DNA of 64,000 nucleotides from Rhodopseudomonas sp. P2A-2r (GCF_026015985.1 NZ_CP110389.1:2574001-2638000); one strand, 5' to 3'. Positions 17,585 to 27,401 are shown, counted from the stretch's first letter. Notes: generated from the sequence alone by a model not told the origin. Translations and numbers: made by a program.

Positions 17585-18121
17585 ATGACAGCCGCCGCTG
17601 CAGTCGATACCCGCGCTTTTCGCCACGCGCTCGGCCAGTTCGCCACCGGCGTGGCGGTGATCACCGCGCAGTCGGCCGATGCCAGCCCGATCGGCATGAC
17701 CATGAGCTCGTTCAATTCGGTGTCTGTCGATCCGCCTCTGATCCTGTTCTCCATCGACCGCAGGTCGTCGAGCCTGCAGGCCATGACCGAGGCCACGGGC
17801 TACGCGGTGAATATTCTCGGTCGCGACCAGGAGCACCTGTCGCGCACCTTCTCGCGGTCGATCGGCGACCGCTGGGACAGCGTCGAGCACAGGCCGGGCC
17901 ACGCCGCCGCGCCATTGATTGCCGGCGCGCTGGCCCATTTCGAATGCGCGCCCTACGCCCGATACGACGGCGGCGACCACGTGATTTTCGTCGGCCGAGT
18001 GGTGGAGTTCTCCGCCCGTCCTGACAACGAACCGCTGATCTTTTTCCGCGGCGCCTATCACGGCCTGCCAAGTCAAGCCCGCGGCTGCGACGCAACCGCG
18101 TCCGATGCCAACCCGACATGA
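17585..18121 (+). CDS. Flavin reductase family protein (HpaC-like), monooxygenase partner
   Basis: The 178-residue protein has the flavin-reductase-like FMN-binding fold: FRHALGQFATGVAVITAQ, IGMTMSSFNSVSVDPPLILFSI and the GGDHVIFVGRV block. It makes reduced flavin for a partner oxygenase using NAD(P)H. The ATG at 17585 follows GGAG by 5 bases; an in-frame GTG at 17579 is less likely. The HpaB-type gene starts 26 bases after its stop, so the two are one operon under the promoter at 17519. The last 15 residues are polar and not conserved-looking. Confidence 0.85.
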   Translation: MTAAAAVDTRAFRHALGQFATGVAVITAQSADASPIGMTMSSFNSVSVDPPLILFSIDRRSSSLQAMTEATGYAVNILGRDQEHLSRTFSRSIGDRWDSVEHRPGHAAAPLIAGALAHFECAPYARYDGGDHVIFVGRVVEFSARPDNEPLIFFRGAYHGLPSQARGCDATASDANPT

Positions 18122-18147
18122 TGTTTTAACAGAGCACGAGGCATTCC

Positions 18148-19647
18148 ATGATCAAGACTGGTCAACAGCATATCGACAGCCTGCGCGACGGTCGCGAGAT
18201 CTATCTGGACGGCGAACTGGTGCAGGACGTCACTAGCCACCCGGCGTTTCGCGGCGTGGTGGCCTCGGTCGGCCGCATGTTCGACTTCCAGAGCGCGCCG
18301 GAAAATCGCGAGCTCATGACGTTCGAGACCGAGACCGGCACCCGCGCCAACCGCATCTGGGAACTGCCGGGCAGTTACGCGGCGCTGACCACCCGTCGCA
18401 AGGGGCTGGAGGCCTGGACGGAGCTGCATGCCGGCTTCATGGGGCGCGCGCCCGATCATGTCGCCTCGTGCATCTCCGGCATGTTCATGGGTCTCGAAGT
18501 GTTCGAGGCCTATGACAAGGAGCGTGCCGCGGCATTGTCCGACTATTACCGCTATGCCCGCGACAACGATCTCTATCTCACCTACGTCATCATTAACCCG
18601 CAGGCCGACCGCTCGAAGAGCGCGGCCGAGCAGGCGGACCCGTTCCTGTCGGCCGGCGTCGTGTCGCGCGACGCCGAGGGCATCACCGTTCGCGGCGCCA
18701 AGATGCTGGCGACCGGCGGCATCATGGCCAACGAGGTGTTCGTGAGCTGCATCCAGCCGCTGCAGCCGGGCGACGAGAAATATGCCGTCTCCTTCGCAAT
18801 CCCGATGAACACCAAGGGCCTCAAGATCCTGTCGCGAAAGTCCTATGAGGCCGCGGCACCGTCGGTATTCGACAATCCGCTGGCGAGCCGCTTCGACGAG
18901 AACGATGCGGTGCTGTATTTCGACGATGTGAAGGTACCCTGGAGCAGGGTCTTCATCGTCGACGACATCGCCATGTGCCAGAAACAGTTCCATGCGACGC
19001 CAGCCCATGTCTATCAGAACTACCAGGCGATGATCCGGCTGACGGTGAAGCTGCGCTTCCTGATCGGCATCGCGATGCGGACCGCGGAGACCAACGGCGT
19101 CGTCGGCTTTCCGCAGGTGCGCGAGATGCTCGGCCAGCTGGCCGCCGAAGTCAGCATGGTCGAGGCCTTCGTGCTCGCCATGGAGACCAAGGGGACGCAG
19201 CGCGGCGCCTATTTCATTCCTGATCGGGCGATGCTCTACGCGGCGCAGGTGCTGACCCAGCAGCTCTACGCCAAGATTATCGGCACGCTGCGCGAACTCG
19301 CCGGTGGCGGCATGATCATGCTGCCGTCCTCGGTCAAGGACTTCGATAATCCCGAGCTTTCGCGGCTGATCGGCAAGACCCAGCAGTCGCCCGCGGCGGG
19401 GGCTATCGACAAGGTGAAGTTCTACAAGCTGGCCTGGGATGCGGTGGGATCCGAGTTTGCGTCCCGGCATTCGCAATACGAGATGTTCTTTGCCGGCGCG
19501 ACCTTCGTGACCAAGGGACACGCCTTCCGCACCTATGACTGGAAAAACGCCGCGGGTCTGCTCGACAAGATGCTGTCGGGCTACGACCTCGCCGACGAAG
19601 TGACGCCCCGGAGCAATCCGGATACGTTTCCCCGCGCTGTCGCCTGA
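18148..19647 (+). CDS. FADH2-dependent aromatic monooxygenase, 4-hydroxyphenylacetate 3-hydroxylase (HpaB) family
   Basis: This 499-residue protein matches the family length (about 480-520). It has the acyl-CoA-dehydrogenase-like fold with HASCISGMF-like DHVASCISGMFMGLE, the YVIINPQADRSK block and the RIRLTVK-like helical C-terminal region ending in flavin-contacting RELAGGGMIMLPSS. Relatives hydroxylate phenols ortho to OH (HpaB, TcpA, PheA types) using reduced flavin from the partner reductase. Substrate cannot be read from sequence: the usual homoprotocatechuate ring-cleavage genes are absent, while a cupin and a DUF2848 gene follow. Confidence 0.85.
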   Translation: MIKTGQQHIDSLRDGREIYLDGELVQDVTSHPAFRGVVASVGRMFDFQSAPENRELMTFETETGTRANRIWELPGSYAALTTRRKGLEAWTELHAGFMGRAPDHVASCISGMFMGLEVFEAYDKERAAALSDYYRYARDNDLYLTYVIINPQADRSKSAAEQADPFLSAGVVSRDAEGITVRGAKMLATGGIMANEVFVSCIQPLQPGDEKYAVSFAIPMNTKGLKILSRKSYEAAAPSVFDNPLASRFDENDAVLYFDDVKVPWSRVFIVDDIAMCQKQFHATPAHVYQNYQAMIRLTVKLRFLIGIAMRTAETNGVVGFPQVREMLGQLAAEVSMVEAFVLAMETKGTQRGAYFIPDRAMLYAAQVLTQQLYAKIIGTLRELAGGGMIMLPSSVKDFDNPELSRLIGKTQQSPAAGAIDKVKFYKLAWDAVGSEFASRHSQYEMFFAGATFVTKGHAFRTYDWKNAAGLLDKMLSGYDLADEVTPRSNPDTFPRAVA

Positions 19648-19667
19648 TTGACCGAGAAAGCTTGAAC

Positions 19668-20048
19668 ATGGCCATCAACAAACTGCACGACGAATTCCGT
19701 ACCCTCGACATGAGCACTGGCTGGGAAGTGCCGCCCGGCTATCCCGCCGGCATCCAGCAGAAGATCCTGTCGGGCGCGCTGGACGAGGTGAACAAGGCAG
19801 GCAGCCGCACCCGCATCCTGCGGTTCGAGCCGGGCATCTACACGACCAAGCCGTTCGTTCACGAATACTGGGAAGAAGTGTTCCTGTTCTCCGGCGACCT
19901 TATCGTCGGCAACGACGAGCAGGGCAATGGCGGAGAATCGTTCCAGCCGCACACCTATGCCTGCCGCCCGCCCGGTGCATTTCACGGGCCGTTCAAGTCG
20001 GTGAATGGCTGCATGCTGATGGAAATCCATTACTTCGATCCGGTCTGA
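19668..20048 (+). CDS. Cupin-domain protein
   Basis: The 126-residue single-domain cupin has motif 1 as HEYWEEVFLFSGDLIVG (residues about 65-81; His and Glu candidates for metal binding) and motif 2 around CRPPGAFHGPF with a histidine. The ATG at 19668 is preferred over TTG at 19662. It starts 20 bases after the monooxygenase stop, so it belongs to the same operon. ChrR-like cupins of this size can be metal-dependent dioxygenases, isomerases or small-molecule binders. A role after hydroxylation is inferred from position only. Confidence 0.75.
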   Translation: MAINKLHDEFRTLDMSTGWEVPPGYPAGIQQKILSGALDEVNKAGSRTRILRFEPGIYTTKPFVHEYWEEVFLFSGDLIVGNDEQGNGGESFQPHTYACRPPGAFHGPFKSVNGCMLMEIHYFDPV

Positions 20049-20097
20049 GCGAGACCGGCAGCAACGTTTGCTGCATCGACCACATCCGCGTCCGGTG

Positions 20098-20196
20098 CCC
20101 TCGGGGCGCGAGCGCGCGCTTCACGCGCGTCTCGAAGGATGAACCCCGAACTTTCTCACGGTTCGCGACGCGCGAAGACGCGCTTCTGACCGTGAG
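20098..20196. repeat. Palindromic dispersed-repeat-like sequence
   Basis: CTCACGGT (20155-20162) pairs with ACCGTGAG (20189-20196) around an inner GCGCG/CGCGC stem. A further hairpin (GCGCGC...GCGCG) with CTCGAAGGATG lies just before it. I recall sequence of this kind (CTTCGAGACGCGC, CTCACGGT) as abundant between genes in Bradyrhizobium-type genomes. It separates the cupin gene from the DUF2848 gene. Confidence 0.5.
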
Positions 20197-20235
20197 GGCC
20201 GTATCATCCGAGCCAGTTGCACGAAGGAACATGAC

Positions 20236-20925
20236 ATGACGACCACCATCGCGTTCACGCTGGACGCCAAAGCCGGCCCGTCGCCACTGACGCTGACGAT
20301 CACCCAGGGAGTCATCGCCGGCTGGACCGGCCGGGATCCCGTGGCGCGCGACCATCACATTGCCGAGCTGGCTGCCATCGGCATTGCGCCGCCGGCTTCG
20401 ACGCCGATCTACTACCGCTGCGCGGCGCGGCGCTTTACCACGGACGGGGCCATCGAATGCACCGGCGGCGAGTCGTCGGGGGAAGTGGAGTTCGTGCTGA
20501 TCGGCGGCAACGGCAAGACCTATGTCGGCGTCGGCTCCGACCATACCGACCGCAAGGTCGAGACCTACAATATCACCGTGTCAAAGCAGATGTGCGACAA
20601 GCCGGTGGCCGCCACGCTCTGGGATCTCGCCGAGGTGGAGGGGCACTGGGACCAGATCGTCCTGCGCTCGTTCGCCACCATCGATGGCGTGCGGGTGCTG
20701 TACCAGGAAGGCACGCTTTCCGGCATGCTGCCGGTGGCGGAACTGATCAGGCTCGGCTTTGGCGGCGCAATGCTGCCGGACGGCACCGCGATGTTCGGCG
20801 GCACGTTTGCGGCCAAGGGCGGCATCCGGCCGGCGACGCGGTTCGACTATGAGATCGAGGATCCCGTGCTGAATCGCAGGATCGCTGCGGGCTACGACAT
20901 CATGACGCTGCCGGTGGTGGGATAG
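20236..20925 (+). CDS. DUF2848 protein (fumarylacetoacetase-like fold)
   Basis: The 229-residue protein matches DUF2848: GWTGRDPVARDHHIAELAA, YYRC, SSGEVEFVLI, VGSDHTDRKVETYNI and SKQMCDKP. The family is related to fumarylacetoacetate hydrolases, which cleave C-C bonds in ring-fission products, but no DUF2848 enzyme that I know has an assigned reaction. It lies on the same strand as the monooxygenase operon but 187 bases downstream of the cupin, past a palindromic repeat, so it may have its own promoter. In context it could act late in the aromatic pathway. Confidence 0.75.
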   Translation: MTTTIAFTLDAKAGPSPLTLTITQGVIAGWTGRDPVARDHHIAELAAIGIAPPASTPIYYRCAARRFTTDGAIECTGGESSGEVEFVLIGGNGKTYVGVGSDHTDRKVETYNITVSKQMCDKPVAATLWDLAEVEGHWDQIVLRSFATIDGVRVLYQEGTLSGMLPVAELIRLGFGGAMLPDGTAMFGGTFAAKGGIRPATRFDYEIEDPVLNRRIAAGYDIMTLPVVG

Positions 20926-21026
20926 GTTCGCGCCACGGTCTGCATGAGCATCACGCTGGTGTAGAAGGGCCGCTGCCGCAGCTGGCGGCCTCGCAACCAG
21001 CGGCGTGCTGAAGTTCACATGATGGC

Positions 21027-21066
21027 AACAGAAAAGCGGAGGCATTGCTGCCTCCGCTTTTCTGTT
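21027..21066. terminator. Bidirectional intrinsic terminator
   Basis: An 18-base perfect stem (AACAGAAAAGCGGAGGCA with its complement) surrounds a TTGC loop. The outer stem is A/T-rich on both sides, so it can stop transcripts of the DUF2848 gene (plus) and of the giant coiled-coil gene (minus, ending at 21086). Confidence 0.8.
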
Positions 21067-22984
21067 TGCTCTGTCTGTCGTTCGTCTATCCCAGCCGGCT
21101 GGCGGCGTGGGCGAGCAGGGTGTAGACCAGCCCGGTTTCCGAGGTGAGGTGGCTGCGCAGCGCGGCCGGGCCGCGTTCGTCGCGGGCGACCTCGTCGAGC
21201 AGGCGTTCGAACTCGGTGATGTACCTGTCCACCGTGGTCTTGAAGTTGCGGTCGGCGCGATACTTGCGGCTGACCTCGTCGAACGCCTTCTGTCCGGCGG
21301 GGGTGTAGAGCCGCTTGCTGAACGCCTTGCGCTCACCGCGCTGGTAGCGATCCCACATCTCGGCGGCCAGCGCGCGGTCCATCAGCCGGCCGATGTCGAG
21401 CGACAGCGACTCCAGCGGATTGCCGCTGCTGGCAGGCGCGGGCGGCGGCGTCGGGGCGCGCGGGCGCGGCGGCTCACGCTCCTCGGCGCTGTCGGCGCGG
21501 CCGAGCAGGTCGGACAGCCAGCCGTCACGGCCCTGGTCGGAACCCGATGGGGCGACCGGCGGCGCTTCGGTGCGGCGCGGGGCAGGTGCGCCGATATCCG
21601 GCATCGGCAGGTTGGAGGCGCTGCCGAAATCGCGCTGACGGGGCTGCGGCGCGGGGGCCGGTGCCGGGGCAGGGGCCGGACGCGACATTGCCTCGCTGCG
21701 ACCGCCGGCAGTGGCCATCACAGGCTCTTCCTCGCGCTGCACGCTGGCGCGGCTGGCGCCGACCACGTCGAGGCCGCGGCCGTGACGGGCGACGATCCGG
21801 TTCAACTCGGCCAGCGCCTCGATCTGGTCGACGATGACCTTGCGCATCTGCGAGGTGCTCTCGGCGGCCTCCTGCGGCATTTCCAGCACACCGCGGCGCA
21901 ACTCGCTGCGGGTCTGCTCCAGTTCGCTCTGCATTTCCGAGGCCATCATCTTCATGGACTGAACCAGCGTCGCGAACTTGTCGGCCGACTGCTTGAACAT
22001 CGCATCGGCTTCCTGGGTGCCCTGCTGGTAGATCTCGTTCATGGCCTCCGACGTCAGGCGGCGTTCCTCCTCGGCCGAGGCGCGCACCGCCTCGAACTGG
22101 CGGGTGATCGCCGACGATCCGGCACCGGCGGTCTCCGCCACCACGCGCGCGATGTCGCGGGCGCGCTCTTCGGCCGCCGCCAGCGATTCATCGAGCAGGC
22201 CGGTGAAGCGGGTCAGCCGCTGATCGAGATCGGTGGTGCGCAGGTCGATGGTGGTGACCAGCGAGTCCAGCGCGGCCTTGCGTTCGTCGACCGACGCCAT
22301 GGTGCTCTTGTTGCTCTGCTCCACCAGTGCGGCGGCATCGACCAGCGCATGGCCGTGGCTTTCGAACTGGGTGGACAACTCGGCGAGATCGCCGACCGCC
22401 TTCGAGGTCTTGGCGGTGAAGGTGCCGAGCTGATCTTCCAGCGCCTGGGTGGCTTGGCCGTTGCGCGACGTCACGTCGTTCATGGTGGTGACGAAGTCGG
22501 CGACGCGGGTGACCAGCGCCCGCTCCAGCGAGTTCAGGTTGTCGTGGGCGCCGGTGAGGACTTCCTGCAGCAGGATGTTGCCCTCACGCAGCCGCTCGAA
22601 CAGAGCGACCGTGTCGGTGCGCAGGATCTTGCTGGTCTCCTGCATTTCGGTGACCGCAGCGATCGAGACCTGGCGCGACTGCTCGATGGCCGAGCGCGAG
22701 GTGTGCTCGAGTTCCTTGAGCGACTTGTTGACCGCGTTGGTCGCGATTTCGCCGGCGGTGGTGATGCTGCGTGACACGTCCGACGAGTTGGTGACCATCG
22801 ACTGCGCGAAGGTGTGGCCGCGGGTTTCGATGGCCTTCAATGCATCGGCAGTGACGCGGTCGATATCGACGGTGAGCTGGTTGGTCTTGTTGCCGAGGGC
22901 ATCGACCAGCGAACCGCGCTTGGCGTCGATCATCTGCGACAGACGATCAGTCTGTTGCTGCACATAGGTGACGATCTCGTCGGT

Positions 22985-23975
22985 CTTGCCGGTCATGGTC
23001 GAGCCGAAGCTGCCGGTGGCGGCGAACACCGAGCGTTCGATCTCCGACGAGGCCGACTTCATGCGGGTCGAGACTTCGTTGGAGACGCTCACCAGCGCGG
23101 TCTGGGCGCCGAGCGCGCTGGCCTGGATGTTGTCCGAGGTGCTGGCGGCGGCGGTGGCCAGCGAACGCTCGATGTCGACGGAGATCGCCTTGACCTGGCT
23201 GGCGGCCTCGGACGAGGCGGCGGACAGCGAGGTCTGCGCCTCGCGGGCGCTGCTCAGGATCGACGCAGCGGTGTCGGCGCCCACGGCCGACAGCGTGCGT
23301 TCGACGTCGATGGCCAGTGACTTGACGTGGCTGGCGGCCTCCGAGGACGCGGCGACCAGGGTCGACTGCGCCTCGCGGGCACCGGTGACCATGGATTCCG
23401 CGGACAGGCTGCCGGCGGACGTGAGGCTGCGTTCGATGTCGGCGGCGAGCGACCTGGCCTGCGCCGAGACGTCGGCGGAGGTCGAAGCCAGCGTGGCCTG
23501 CGCGTCGCGGGCACTGGCGACGATGGAGTCCGCGGTGGAACTACCGGCTATGGTGAGGCTGCGCTCGATATCGGCGGCGAGATTGCGGACCTGGTTCGAC
23601 GCTTCCGAGGAGGCGTTGATGAGCGAGGTCTGCACGCCGCGTGTGCTGGCCAGGATGGAGTCGGCGGTGGCGGTGCCGGCCGCGACCAGGGTGCGTTCCA
23701 CGTCGGCGGCCAGCGTCTTGATCTGCTGCGAGGCTTCGTTGGAGGCGGAGACCAGGGTCGTCTGCGCGGCGCGGGCGCCGTTCAGGACCGAGTCGGCGGT
23801 GGCGGTGCCGGCTGCGGACAGGGTGCGCTCGACATCGGCGGACAGCGACTTGATCTGGCCGGCGGCTTCGCTCGAGGCGGCCACCAGGGTGGTCTGCGCG
23901 TCGCGGGCGCTGTTGAGGATGGCGTTCGCAGCATTGCTGCCGACAACCGTCAGCGTGCGTTCGACGTCGGTGGAG
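22985..23975 (-). repeat. Eight tandem 132-base (44-residue) repeats inside the giant gene
   Basis: The DVERTL/DIERSL codons recur at about 23960, 23828, 23696, 23564, 23432, 23300, 23168 and 23036, exactly 132 bases apart. Each unit encodes the pattern DVERTL...G...AD.IL..AR.AQT.L...S.EAS..., equal to two 22-residue amphipathic helical turns. Confidence 0.85.
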
Positions 23976-24364
23976 GTCAGCCGCAGCTGCGCGCCCACAT
24001 CCGTCGAGACGGTGAACAGCGATTCCTGGGCGGCGCGGGCGCCGGCCTGGATGGTCTCGCTGGTGTTGACCACCAGATGGGTCAGCGAACGTTCCGCGTC
24101 CTCGACATGCGACTTGATGCCGGCGGACAATTCCTCGGCGCGGCTCATCAGCGACTCGCTGGCCTGACGGCCGGAGGTCTCGATGCGGCCGGCGACGGCC
24201 TCGATGCGCGAGCCCAGCAGCTCCTCGAACTGGCCGACGCGGGTGTCGATCTCCGTGACCACGGAGCCGACGCGATTTTCGAAGCCGTTGTGGATCGCCT
24301 GGAAGCGGGCGGTGACGGTGTCAGCCAGAGCGGTGCTGCGGTCGTCGATGGTCGCGGTGACATC

Positions 24365-24735
24365 GGCGATGCGGTGGTCGATCGCCGCGATCGCCTGCGT
24401 GGTACCGCCGGTCAGCGTGGAGGTGAGGTCGGCGAGACGCGAGTCGATGGAGTAGATCGCCTGCACCGCGCCGTCGGTGATCGAGGAGGCGAGGTGGCTC
24501 AGGCGCGCGTCGACGGTGCTGACGGCGTGGTTGGCGCCGTCGGCGAGTGCGGTGGTCAGGCGGACCAGGCGCTGGTCGATGGAATGGACCGCAACGTCGG
24601 CGCCCTGGGTCAGCGCCGTCGCCAGATGGGTCAGGCGGTGGTCGATAGTGTCGACGGCATCGGTTGCACCGTCGGTCACGGCACTGGTCAGATGGCTGAG
24701 GCGGGCGTCGATCGTGCTCACCGCCTGGATGGCGC
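24365..24735 (-). repeat. Tandem 66-base (22-residue) repeats inside the giant gene
   Basis: The DARLSHL-type motif recurs about every 66 bases (near 24430, 24496, 24562, 24628, 24694). Units have the form D.RL..L...L.DGA..AV..I, the 22-mer seen in apolipoprotein-like amphipathic helices. Confidence 0.8.
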
Positions 24736-26683
24736 CGTCCGACAGCGACGACGACAGCGTCTCGAGGCGGTTTTCGATGGTCGCGGTGACCGACTGGGCA
24801 CGCGCGTCGAACGTCTCTTCCAGCCCCTTGAGCCGGCCGTCGACGGTCTCGTCGAACGACTTGATGCGGCTGTCCAGCGACGCGTCGAGGTCGCTGACGC
24901 GGGATTCGAAGGTGGTTTCGAACTGCTGCAGGCGCTGGTCGAGCGAAGCGGTGATCTGGCCGCCGTTCGAGGTCAGGCGGGTGTCGAACGTATCGACGTA
25001 GGTCTTCAGCGTGTCCGAGATGTCATGGGTCCGCTGTCCGAGCCGATCGACGACTTCGCCGCCGAAGGTCTTCACGGTGCGGTCGAATTCGGAGATGTGG
25101 CGGGTGATCAGGGCGCCCAGCGTGCCGCTGTCGCGCGAGAACTTCTCGGCGAGTTCAGAGCCCTGTTCCTTCACCAGTTCGTCGAAGGCGCTCATCTGCA
25201 GGCTGAGGGTGTCGTGCGCGGTCTCGGTCTGGCTGGCGACCTTGGCGACCAGTGCATTGACGGTGACATCGAGCGCCTCGGAGGCCTTGTCGCCGCTGTC
25301 GATGATGCGGGTGGCGAGACGGTTGCCGGCCTCGTCGATCTTGCTGACCAGATCGCCGCTGCGCAACTCGAGTTCGAGCAGCAGAGAATCGCTGGAATTC
25401 TTCAGGAGTCGTGGACCTGCTCGGTGCGATCCGAGACGCGATCGACGATGCCCGAGGAGCGGGTCTCGAACTCGCTGGTGATGCGGTCGATGCGCTCGTT
25501 CAGCATGTCGTGGACGCGGTCGGCGAGATCGACGAATTCGTCGTGCACATGGCCGGTCTTGAAGTTCAGGCTGGAGGTCAGGCGTTCGCTGGCGTCGAGC
25601 ACCGCGCGAGTGGTCTCGGCGCTGGCTTCCTCGAGACGGTCGAGCAGGTCGCCGCCGCGCTCGCCGAGCGCCAGGATCATGTTGTCGCCGGCATTGCTGA
25701 GCGCCCGCGTGATGTGTTCGCCACGCTCTTCCAGCGCGCCGGTGATGCTCTTGGCGACCTCGTCGACGCGCGAGGCGATGGCGTCGGAGATCAGCGCGAT
25801 GTCGTGGCGCAGATCGATCTGCACGCCGGAGATGGCGCTGCGGACCTGCTCGGCCTGGCCGACCAGGTTGTCGCGCTGATGCGCGATGTCCTGCAGCAGC
25901 GCGCGGATGCGCACTTCGTTGTCGGAATAGGCGCGCTCCAGCGCAGAGACTTCGTTGGCAACCAGGGTTTCGAGTTCGCCGGCGCGCGCGATGGCGCGCT
26001 CGACGCCGTCGCCCATGGCCGCGACCTCGCGGCGGATCGCCTGGCCGACCGTGACCATGGAATCGCTGGCGGCGCCTTCGGGCTCGGAGAAACGGATCGC
26101 CACCTGCGCCATGGACTGGGCGATCATGCCGAGTTCCTGGCCGCGCCAGGCAATGCTGGCGAGGAAGTAGAACAACAGGACGGGGGCGAAGAACAGCACC
26201 GCGAGGCCGGCCAGCGCCAGCGTGCCGCCGGAGCCCTGGCCGATGAAGGCCTGCAGCGAGGGCAGGAAGGCGACGGTCAGCAGGCCTGCGCCGACCACCC
26301 AGACGCCGGCGAACAGAGAGGCCAGGGTGTAGACGTTGCGGGCGGGGCGGCCCTTCTGGATCGCCTGCAGGATCTGGCCGATGGTTTCGCGGTCGTCATT
26401 GGCGGGGCGGCGGGCGAAGCGCGCGTCCTCGGCGGTGTCGAAGGCGGAGCGCTCGGCGCCCATCCGCGCGTCGAATGAATTCTCGTCATAGGCGGGGGTG
26501 GCATTGGCCGGCGCGTTGTCGCGCGAAGCAAAGGTCGGGTCGCGGTCGACCACGGGCACGTCGCTGATGTTCAGTGCTTCCTGGATGGCAGAGAGAGCGA
26601 CTTCGGTTGGATCCTTGGCCTTTTTCGGATTGTTTGCCATGTTCAGTCCACGCCCCTTGTTTTACGCATCTGGAAGCCCCGCA

Positions 26684-26731
26684 CCGTCATCCTGCATACC
26701 GGGAAACCCGGGTGCACCCCGCGGATGACGG
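26684..26731. repeat. Inverted repeat CCGTCATCC / GGATGACGG
   Basis: Nine-base perfect arms (26684-26692 and 26723-26731) enclose a second hairpin (CCGGG-AAA-CCCGG). It lies just upstream of the giant gene in a 383-base intergenic stretch. It resembles a small dispersed palindromic element. Confidence 0.5.
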
Positions 26732-26812
26732 CGAAAACTACCGGTGTCCCGGCTTGTCCACTACTTCCGCAAACATCCTATTGGCTTGGTGGCTCGAATG
26801 AAATGGATTCGA

Positions 26813-26838
26813 TTAATACAATCTTAATCATCGTTAAC
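26813..26838. promoter_or_regulatory. Candidate CtrA boxes (TTAA-N7-TTAA followed by N6-TTAAC)
   Basis: TTAA at 26813-26816 and 26824-26827 are separated by exactly 7 bases, matching the CtrA consensus TTAA-N7-TTAA. A third half-site, TTAAC, is at 26834-26838. A further single GTTAACC is at 26950. The site lies midway between the giant polar protein gene (start 26640, minus) and the Hpt gene (start 27024, plus), so it could control either or both. Confidence 0.5.
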
Positions 26839-27023
26839 GCCGCGGCGCCCAAGTCGTTAGTGTAGCTCGCAAATCCCGCGTCGCGACGACATCGTGGCGA
26901 GGTTTCGTCTAAAAAGCGGCAAACTTGCGGCCTGTACGCGAAACGTTCCGTTAACCACTGTTGTGATTGGCTGACCAAAATCGCACGCCGGATTGCTCGG
27001 CGGCAGCCAGGTTGGGCATCATC

Positions 27024-27401
27024 ATGACACTGCACATGGAACAGGTTCACTGGATGCCGTCGCCGCCGCTTGCTCCCGATGATGGTCCGATCGATCGCGC
27101 CCACCTCGCACGCATGACCCTCGGCGATCCCGGCCTCGAGCGCGAAGTGCTGGCGATGTTCGCCGGCCAGTCGGCCGGCCTGATGGACCATCTCGCCGGA
27201 TCGCCGCCCAACGCCGCCGATCTGGCCCATACCCTGAAGGGCTCGGCGATGGCGATCGGGGCGTTCCGGGTCGCCGATGCCGCGGATTGGCTGGAGACCG
27301 CCCTGCGGAATGACGACAATGGCGGCGAACCGCTGATGGCCCTGGCCGATGCAGTGACCGAGGCCCGCCAGGCGATCGATGGCATCCTGAAGCGTTCCTG
27401 A
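27024..27401 (+). CDS. Hpt-domain (histidine phosphotransfer) protein
   Basis: The 125-residue protein has the Hpt four-helix core with phospho-acceptor H69 in [14 protein letters not shown]. No kinase or receiver domain is attached. Such free Hpt proteins shuttle phosphate between a hybrid kinase and response regulators. The ATG at 27024 follows a weak Shine-Dalgarno sequence; the frame extends slightly upstream. It is divergent from the giant polar protein, with CtrA-like boxes between, which suggests a cell-cycle or polarity role. It is not clearly ChpT, which is larger. Confidence 0.8.
   Translation: MTLHMEQVHWMPSPPLAPDDGPIDRAHLARMTLGDPGLEREVLAMFAGQSAGLMDHLAGSPPNAADLAHTLKGSAMAIGAFRVADAADWLETALRNDDNGGEPLMALADAVTEARQAIDGILKRS

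Larger units (their letters stand above)
21086..26640 (-). pseudogene. Giant coiled-coil membrane protein (growth pole ring / RgsE-like), with a -1 frameshift near 25406
   Basis: Two open frames, 26640-25402 and 25390s-21086, become one 1851-residue protein if one G is added to GG at 25405-25406 (HDS followed by LKNSSDSLLLE). Order of parts: disordered N terminus; two membrane helices (about 104-127 and 139-165); a very long amphipathic helical region with 22-residue repeats (DxRLxxL...) and eight 44-residue repeats (DVERTL...); a Pro-rich linker (APAPAPAPQ); and a conserved C-terminal helical domain (TPAGQKAFDEVSRKYRADR, SETGLVYTLLAHA). Repeats of 11/22 residues explain apolipoprotein-like similarity. 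The layout and C-terminal domain match the large growth pole ring protein of Agrobacterium and RgsE of Sinorhizobium, which organise polar growth. I judge this likely, not certain. The frame break may be a sequence error because the gene is expected to matter for growth. Confidence 0.65.

Noticed and set aside
22985..23975. 132-base regular repeats as a CRISPR or satellite array
   Set aside because: The repeats are in frame, code for similar 44-residue helical units and lack spacers.
23327..25879. 850-residue plus-strand open frame opposite the giant coiled-coil gene
   Set aside because: It mirrors the repeats of the true gene, is Gly/Arg/Asp-rich and has no recognisable domain. The minus-strand reading shows a family-like C terminus and membrane helices.
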